Assembly: GCA_023231475.1 (NCBI GenBank)
Contig: JALJEE010000349.1
Location: forward strand, 62,001-126,000
Direction: 5' to 3'
DNA from: Seison nebaliae
Lineage: Eukaryota > Rotifera > Pararotatoria > Seisonacea > Seisonidae
Length of the DNA: 64,000 bases
Shown here: positions 58,513 through 64,000 of the stretch, one piece after another
How positions within the stretch are numbered: position 1 is the first letter of the stretch
How the letters are laid out: every line of letters starts with the position of its first letter
Position numbers and translations under genes: made by a program
Notes under the pieces: generated by a model
Database searches by the model: none
Told to the model about the DNA's origin: nothing
Seen by the model: the letters and a program-made list of their open reading frames with translations, nothing else

Positions 58513-60384
58513 ATGAATAACCAGGAACGACTGAAGAGATATCAATCAAGGAAGAAATTCTCCTTACCCATTTCACTCAATGAATCTTTATCTCAAATGA
58601 TTGGACAACATCGTCGACGGACATGTTCCATGTCGGATAGCAATAAAATGGGAGGAATAGATGTCGACAAGATGATCGATGATCAGATTAATGACATTTT
58701 AGATGACGAATTGGCCAAACAGAACCTTTACCAATTTCTCCTTCGATATTCTGGTGCTCATCCGAATAATGAATATGTCTCTTCTCTCGGAACAACGAAT
58801 GTTGTCGAATGGAATTTCAATTTTATTTCAATCGATCAATTAATAGCAACAGATGATTTTAGTCCAATAAAGAAGAATATCGATTCAGTAGAGATCGAAG
58901 GACATTTGCGAAGAGAAATTTCCAATCTGATGCAACTGAATCGTCGTCAAAATTTGAATGATATTCAGTATCTTTCTTTCGTCAAATGTCCGAAGGAAAT
59001 GATCGATGAAATGGAATTAAATATCGATTCCAAGAAGATGGAAAATTCGTCATTGTTATCGAGGAGATTTTGGAAGAAATTCTGGAAATTGATCTTCTCC
59101 ATTATTCATTCGGCTAATTATATCAGATATACGTCAACTGTTCAGAATCATCAGATTTCTATTTTGTTCATACAAAAGGAACATTTATCATTCACATTCC
59201 TTTTGGGACAAGACCAAGTGAATATTGACGGTGGTGCATTTCATTACTCTCTCATATATTTTCATGGAATGCGACTACTGTTCATAACGACGACGATAAA
59301 TGATGAACAAATGGAAGATGATGAAATGAGGAAACAGTTTCTCATTCAAATATTCCTGTATAATATGTCGATATTGGAATCGAAAGAATCATATCACGAT
59401 TTACACGATCTTTGTTTCCAACGAATAAATCCATTTGAACTTGATAAAAGTATTAATTCTCAATCAAAAACATCGGAAAAGAAACCGTTAAAATTAGCCG
59501 ATTCCTTTGATTATGTCATATGTTCCGGATATTTAGGATTTTCTCTAACCCACATCGATTTAAATCAAATTCATAATTTACTTGATAAGAATTCCATTTC
59601 CAATTTATTCTCTCATGATACTCTCAATATTGGATCAATCGATAAACGATTACCATCCGTCGCATTGATGGAAGAGGAAGTCAATTTTATTCCAACTTTT
59701 CCAGTTTATCTCACAAAAAATTTCGATCGTCTCTATTTCCACAACGAATTACCGTCGTGGTCCGATCGGATATTGTTCGGGGTTAAACGTTCCTCTTATG
59801 GTTCATGTTCACCGTTGACTTACAATTCCGTTAGTCAACCACTCTATTACATTCCCACTCGACATTTGCCGGTTCGAGGTGAATTCGAATTTCTTCTCGA
59901 TTCGATCGATTCGGAAGAGAATGCAAGAATTGATAAAATGGAGAAATTGAATGAATATGAAATTAATGTCATTTTCACCATCATATTTCCTTCAATCAAT
60001 CTCTGTCAATCGATTTGTAGCGAATGTCAATTCTTTAATCGAATCTTCCAAAAGTATTCGGATGAACGAAAAATATTTATTCAACTCACTAATTATCAAA
60101 TGAATCATATCCATCAACAACTCTCATTAGAACAATGTCAATTATATGGAAGTCTCAATCTTCTTCCATGTAATGATCGAAACGATAATTCATCATCTTC
60201 TTCAACATCTCTCCCATTCGACAGGATTAAATGGAAACATTTGAAAATGATAAGAAATGATCGACGAACATATCAATGTTCTCTTCGACTACCATCAGAA
60301 GTTGTAAAGGAAAACGATTTTTATTTTATTCGAATTCATCAGAAAGAATTGGACGTTCCAATTTGTTTCCGCAAATTCAATTAA
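58513..60384 (+). CDS. Inositol polyphosphate 5-phosphatase-like protein, catalytically degenerate
   Basis: A single-exon protein of 623 residues; the first ATG is 58513 (the frame opens at a TTG 9 bases earlier). The fold is recognised from the order of remnants of family motifs: QISILFIQKEHL then FHYSLIYFHGMRLLFITTTI (where active enzymes have NKGAV and NSHLAAH), FDYVICSGYLGFSL at about 333-346 (where WLGDLNYR should be), FSHDTLN, IPTFPVY (FPPTY), P414-SWSDRIL-421 (PAWCDRIL) and T449-RHLPV (SDHKPV). The metal- and phosphate-binding residues of three motifs are replaced, while the scaffold signature PSWSDRIL and the His of the last motif remain. The N-terminus is basic (RLKRYQSRKK); a poly-Ser run lies near the C-terminus. 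Predicted pseudophosphatase, possibly a lipid-binding scaffold. It is convergent with the paraplegin gene, 127 bases apart. Confidence 0.6.
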   Translation: MNNQERLKRYQSRKKFSLPISLNESLSQMIGQHRRRTCSMSDSNKMGGIDVDKMIDDQINDILDDELAKQNLYQFLLRYSGAHPNNEYVSSLGTTNVVEWNFNFISIDQLIATDDFSPIKKNIDSVEIEGHLRREISNLMQLNRRQNLNDIQYLSFVKCPKEMIDEMELNIDSKKMENSSLLSRRFWKKFWKLIFSIIHSANYIRYTSTVQNHQISILFIQKEHLSFTFLLGQDQVNIDGGAFHYSLIYFHGMRLLFITTTINDEQMEDDEMRKQFLIQIFLYNMSILESKESYHDLHDLCFQRINPFELDKSINSQSKTSEKKPLKLADSFDYVICSGYLGFSLTHIDLNQIHNLLDKNSISNLFSHDTLNIGSIDKRLPSVALMEEEVNFIPTFPVYLTKNFDRLYFHNELPSWSDRILFGVKRSSYGSCSPLTYNSVSQPLYYIPTRHLPVRGEFEFLLDSIDSEENARIDKMEKLNEYEINVIFTIIFPSINLCQSICSECQFFNRIFQKYSDERKIFIQLTNYQMNHIHQQLSLEQCQLYGSLNLLPCNDRNDNSSSSSTSLPFDRIKWKHLKMIRNDRRTYQCSLRLPSEVVKENDFYFIRIHQKELDVPICFRKFN

Positions 60385-60511
60385 ATTCATTTTTTCTTTT
60401 TAAATTCTTTTAAAAATATTTAAAGAATTCTCATTCTTTTTAGGAGTTGATTCAGGATTGTTGGATTTTTTTAAAATTTTAAAAAAAGGAAAATTTTTAT
60501 TTATTTTAAAT

Positions 60512-62689
60512 TCAAATTAATTGTTGATCGGATGTGATGGAACGTTTCGTTTCATTCGGAGGTTTCCCCAAAACCTTCTCGATATCTTCATAAGACAACG
60601 TCTCCGTTCGGATCAATTCGTCAGTGAGTTTATTGAGCAATTTAACATTGTTGGACAAGACGCTACTTGCCAATTCCTCACATTCCAATAAGAGACGTCG
60701 CACTTCGTTGTCGATCATCATTTTCAATTTTTTACTAAAAACGGTTTTGCCTTTCGATTGGGAATTGGGTGGAAACGATATACTACCCACATCTTTTGAC
60801 ATGCCATATACTTGTACCATGTCATAGGCCATTTTCGTCGCTCTCTTCAAATCCTTCTCATTCGCCGTCGATAATTTATTGAGTTGTTGAATTTCACCTA
60901 ATCGACCCGCTAACATCGAAGCAATTTGATGTTTTAATTGTTCTTTCGATTTGATGAGATTGGTTTGAGGAATACATCGAACTGAACCGAGTTGAACATT
61001 CCCTTGAGACGCATCATTTCTCGCTAATAAAGAGAGTTTGAACGGGAGATCAGCATTGGGGAGAAACCATCGAACGATTGCCGTTGATGATTGATGAATA
61101 GCAGCCGAATGACGTTCTTCTAAACTGAGACGACTATTTCGTTTGGAACCGATGAGGAATCGTTCTAATGCTTGATCGAAATCATTTAATTCTACAGTCG
61201 ATTTCGATTGACGTGCTGCCATCAATGCAGCTTCATTACAAATATTCGCTAAATCGGCACCACTCATTCCTGGAGTGATTAATGATAATCGTTTACTCAC
61301 TTCCAATTTGATGTTCTCCAATGAACGAATTGGACGTAGATGTACTTGAATGATTTCTTCTCTTTCCAATTTAGTAGGATAATCGATATTGATATGACGA
61401 TCAAATCGTCCTGGTCGAAGAAGAGCTTTATCGAGAATTTCTGATCGATTTGTTGATCCGATAACAATAACATTATCAGCTTTATCTGTTTGAATTCCAT
61501 CCATTTCAGTTAATAATTGATTAAGTGTATGTTCTTCTTCACCAGAAGCTGATGATTGATTAGCATCCGAATTCCGTTTTCTTCCAATTGCATCAATCTC
61601 ATCAATATAAATGATACAAGGTGCTTTCTTTCTTGCTTCATCGAATAATGATCGAACACGAGCTGCTCCTAATCCTCCAATCATCTCAACAAATTCACTA
61701 CCAGCCATCGATAAAAATGGCACACTCGCTTCATTCGCTATCGCTCTCGCTAATAATGTTTTACCACAACCTGGTGGTCCTAACAATAATGCTCCCTTTG
61801 GAATTTTTGCTCCCATTCGAGTGAAACGTGTCGAATCTTGAAGATAATCGACGAATTCTTTCACTTCTTCTTTCGCCTCATTTAAACCGGCGACATCTTT
61901 AAATGAAATCAAATCTTTTGTCGATTGTCGTTCCTTCTTTCCCACCATTTGATATTTCGCTTTCGTCATTCCACCCATCATATTCATACTGTTGGGCATT
62001 TGAATTTTAATATTTCTTCCCAATAGATAGAGTGCGAAAAAGAGACCGAACATTAAAGCAATCGATAAAAATGATGATTGTCTTTTGTATGATAATTGAA
62101 TTCGATTTTCTTCATTGATTCCCAACTCTTTCTCCGCCTCCTGTAATTGATGTTCGAATTGTTCGAGATTTACATATCTTAAAAGATAAATATTCCGATT
62201 CGTTTTCTTCCCATGAAGAATGGCACCTGGATGAAGATAGACGATAGCTACTTCTTCCTCAGGATGAACGACAATTCGTTGCACTTCTCCTTTTGATAAC
62301 ATCTGCGAATGGAATTCATTCCAAGAAACGTAAATTCGATTCGATTCATCATATTCTTCTTCCATGAACAATAATTGAAGGAGATAATATGAGACCATTC
62401 CTAATAATCCAACGGATAATAATCGGAGAGCTGGTGGAATAGGTGGGGGAGATGACGAGTCAGAATCATTCTTTTCTTCTTCCTTCTTCTTCTCATCTTC
62501 CTTCAATTCTTTCTCAAACAATAATCGATATCTGTTGAAAATGTCTTTTGCATCCAAATTTTGCAAGACGTTACCCGTCGAAGAAATTGGTTGAAGTATC
62601 GAATTAGAAACAACTCCTCCATTCCTCCTCCAAATCATCCGATGTCTTCGATGAAAAAAGATTCGACGGAAATTTAAGAGAAAAGACAT
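60512..62689 (-). CDS. SPG7: Paraplegin (mitochondrial m-AAA protease subunit) with degenerate zinc-protease site
   Basis: A 725-residue single-exon FtsH/m-AAA family protein. The Arg-rich, acid-free N-terminus (MSFLLNFRRIFFHRRHRMIW) suggests mitochondrial import. Two TM helices flank the intermembrane domain (about 90-110 and 205-225). The AAA module is intact: Walker A GPPGCGKT at 304-311, EFVEMIGGLGAARVRSLFDE, Walker B IIYIDEIDA, and SRH arginines in RPGRFDRH. The C-terminus (VLSNNVKLLNKLTDELIRTE, LSYEDIEKVLGKPP) aligns with paraplegin rather than AFG3L2. The protease domain is present, but the zinc motif HExxH reads H532-Q-S-S-T536 within ERHSAAIHQSSTAIVRWFLP, losing the catalytic Glu and second His; the distal ligand Asp (NEKDLKRAT) remains. 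Predicted ATPase/unfoldase-only subunit. An attttag acceptor-like site lies 13 bases before the ATG. Confidence 0.92.
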   Translation of the reverse strand: MSFLLNFRRIFFHRRHRMIWRRNGGVVSNSILQPISSTGNVLQNLDAKDIFNRYRLLFEKELKEDEKKKEEEKNDSDSSSPPPIPPALRLLSVGLLGMVSYYLLQLLFMEEEYDESNRIYVSWNEFHSQMLSKGEVQRIVVHPEEEVAIVYLHPGAILHGKKTNRNIYLLRYVNLEQFEHQLQEAEKELGINEENRIQLSYKRQSSFLSIALMFGLFFALYLLGRNIKIQMPNSMNMMGGMTKAKYQMVGKKERQSTKDLISFKDVAGLNEAKEEVKEFVDYLQDSTRFTRMGAKIPKGALLLGPPGCGKTLLARAIANEASVPFLSMAGSEFVEMIGGLGAARVRSLFDEARKKAPCIIYIDEIDAIGRKRNSDANQSSASGEEEHTLNQLLTEMDGIQTDKADNVIVIGSTNRSEILDKALLRPGRFDRHINIDYPTKLEREEIIQVHLRPIRSLENIKLEVSKRLSLITPGMSGADLANICNEAALMAARQSKSTVELNDFDQALERFLIGSKRNSRLSLEERHSAAIHQSSTAIVRWFLPNADLPFKLSLLARNDASQGNVQLGSVRCIPQTNLIKSKEQLKHQIASMLAGRLGEIQQLNKLSTANEKDLKRATKMAYDMVQVYGMSKDVGSISFPPNSQSKGKTVFSKKLKMMIDNEVRRLLLECEELASSVLSNNVKLLNKLTDELIRTETLSYEDIEKVLGKPPNETKRSITSDQQLI

Positions 62690-63499
62690 TTCTCTTCAAC
62701 TAAAATTTCGAATTTCTTCCTCTTAATTTCCTCTTCATTTTCCCAGTCTTCTAATTGCACAATCATTCTCTATTAGAGAACTACTCGAAAGAACTAACAA
62801 ATATTACGATTCTTAACATTATACATCAAATTTATTTATTCCATCTAATTTACAACTCATTTATTTTTCTACTTATTTTATTAAAGTTTTTAAGAAGTTT
62901 GAAGGAGCAATTTCAATTTTCTTTAACATTTATAATCATTCACAGTTCTGATGATAGTTATAATGTTGGATTTATGTAGGGACTTTATATGTTTTTTTTT
63001 GGAATTAACAGGAAAATGAAATGATCCGATTAATTTATTTTCGGATAAAAATAAATTAAATGAAAAGAATTAAAATAAATAAATAAACATACGAGTTCAT
63101 AATAAGAACATTCTATTCATAATATATTATACTATTTGTAAGAAATGAATCAACATGAATTCTTTCCTGTTGGACGATTTTATGATTACATTAAAAGGTT
63201 GATTAGAATTTTATTGAAAACAAGAGCGTAGTTTAAGAGAAATAGTTAATTGAAAGTTTTTAAATGAAATTTACATGAAATTTTGTTAGATAGAGAATTG
63301 TATTTAATTTAACAATTTTATTTTTATGAAAATTATGGAATTAATTTAAAATAAGAAGAAATTAAAATAAAATAATTGTTGTCTTGTACTTGGATGTGAA
63401 GGATGTAGAGTTGACGATTCGAATAGACAGGAATTCGAATGGAAATGTTCGAAAGTTTAGCACTCAACAAAAATTCTCTGTTTTTGTTTTGTTTTGAAC
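62690..63499. other. Intergenic divergent region between paraplegin and SAE1
   Basis: An 810-bp AT-rich divergent promoter region; no further gene seen. Confidence 0.5.
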
Positions 63500-64000
63500 A
63501 TGGAAAAAAAGGTTGATGATGAACTGCTTTATGATAGGCAGATCCGTCTTTGGGGAGCAACAGCACAAGAACAGTTTATAATTTATTATTTATTTATTAT
63601 ATAAATTTATTGGATTAGTTTGAGATCATCATCAATATTAGTCGTAGGTTTCTCCAACAGTATTGTGGAGTTTATGAAGAATATGGTTTTAAGTGGAGTT
63701 CGTCGAATTACATTGATTTGGCAAGAGGAAAAAGTTATATTTTATTTAGAGTTGATCTCTCATTTCATTGAAAGATTCAGATAAAAAGTGAAAGATATTT
63801 CTTTTCGTCTAGTCATCGAAATGAAAGTGAATTAAAGAAGGCACTTTTGGAATCGATGAAACGATTAAATAATAAAGTATTAGTTAATGTCCTTAATGAA
63901 AATGGAGATGATATCGATCAACGAAATGGATTTTTAAGTAAAACTCACAATATTCTATTATTAAACGAGAAGAGACGTTCCTCCATCTCATATTGGGAAG
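63500..64000 (+). CDS. SAE1: SUMO-activating enzyme subunit 1 (SAE1/Aos1), 3' part outside window
   Basis: Regulatory half of the SUMO E1 heterodimer. Exon 1 (63500-63573) encodes MEKKVDDELLYDRQIRLWGA and continues TAQE, the family N-terminal motif whose first Arg in DRQIR reaches the partner ATP site. Exon 2 (63619-63733) gives HLRSSSILVVGFSNSIVEFM and KNMVLSGVRRITLIWQEEK; exon 3 starts at 63781 (SHRNESELKKALLESMKRLN) and is open to the window end. Introns are 45 and 47 bp. The nucleotide-fold loop normally GLGGLGAE or GLKGLGAE reads GFSNSIVE, losing two glycines; SAE1 does not itself carry the catalytic Cys, so this may be tolerated. Shares an 810-bp divergent intergenic region with paraplegin. 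Confidence 0.85.

Overview
The window is animal nuclear DNA. It is AT-rich, almost every multi-exon gene is cut by very short GT-AG introns (often 40-60 bp), and the genes are metazoan: a voltage-gated K+ channel, a seven-C2 ferlin, rabphilin, CAMTA, calmodulin, an amidated neuropeptide precursor and a secreted chitin-binding protein. This points to a small-genome invertebrate. I cannot name the phylum from sequence alone. Several genes have a 3' splice-site-like stretch just before the ATG, which would fit a spliced-leader lineage but is not proof.

Layout: 1-1143 (+) is the end of a Kv (Shaw-type) channel. 2685-12844 (+) is a complete type-I ferlin (dysferlin/myoferlin/fer-1 group) in many small exons. 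13.7-15.6 kb (-) is a dead, 5'-truncated non-LTR retrotransposon with a (TAAA)n tail, with a 20-bp perfect inverted repeat beside it. 16057-22441 (-) is rabphilin. 22.4-31.7 kb is a gene-poor stretch of about 9 kb. Then come glycogenin (31682-32769, +), bleomycin hydrolase (34199-35610, +), a small basic KEN-box protein (37262-37765, +), a KIF12-type kinesin (39693-42025, +), an intronless calmodulin with an N-terminal extension (42397-42921, +), a chitin-binding/EGF protein (43406-44037, +) convergent with endonuclease III (44091-44961, -), a PKA-like pseudokinase (45150-46211, -), a sequon-rich one-pass membrane protein (46449-47012, +), a divergent CAMTA (49082 to about 53269, +), a Trp-amide neuropeptide precursor (56968-57339, +), a degenerate inositol 5-phosphatase-like protein (58513-60384, +), paraplegin with a destroyed metalloprotease site (60512-62689, -), and the 5' part of the SUMO E1 subunit SAE1/Aos1 (63500 to the end, +).

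Functional threads: calcium and vesicle biology recur (ferlin, rabphilin, calmodulin, and CAMTA, which is a calmodulin-binding transcription factor), with neuronal genes alongside (Kv channel, rabphilin, neuropeptide). The most unusual theme is a run of single-exon genes between 45 and 63 kb that keep an enzyme fold but have lost catalytic residues: a kinase, a phosphoinositide phosphatase and a mitochondrial AAA protease. The best candidates for something new are the AP(T/A)A(Y/F)W-amide peptide family and the protease-dead paraplegin. All calls come from reading the sequence; no database search was run.
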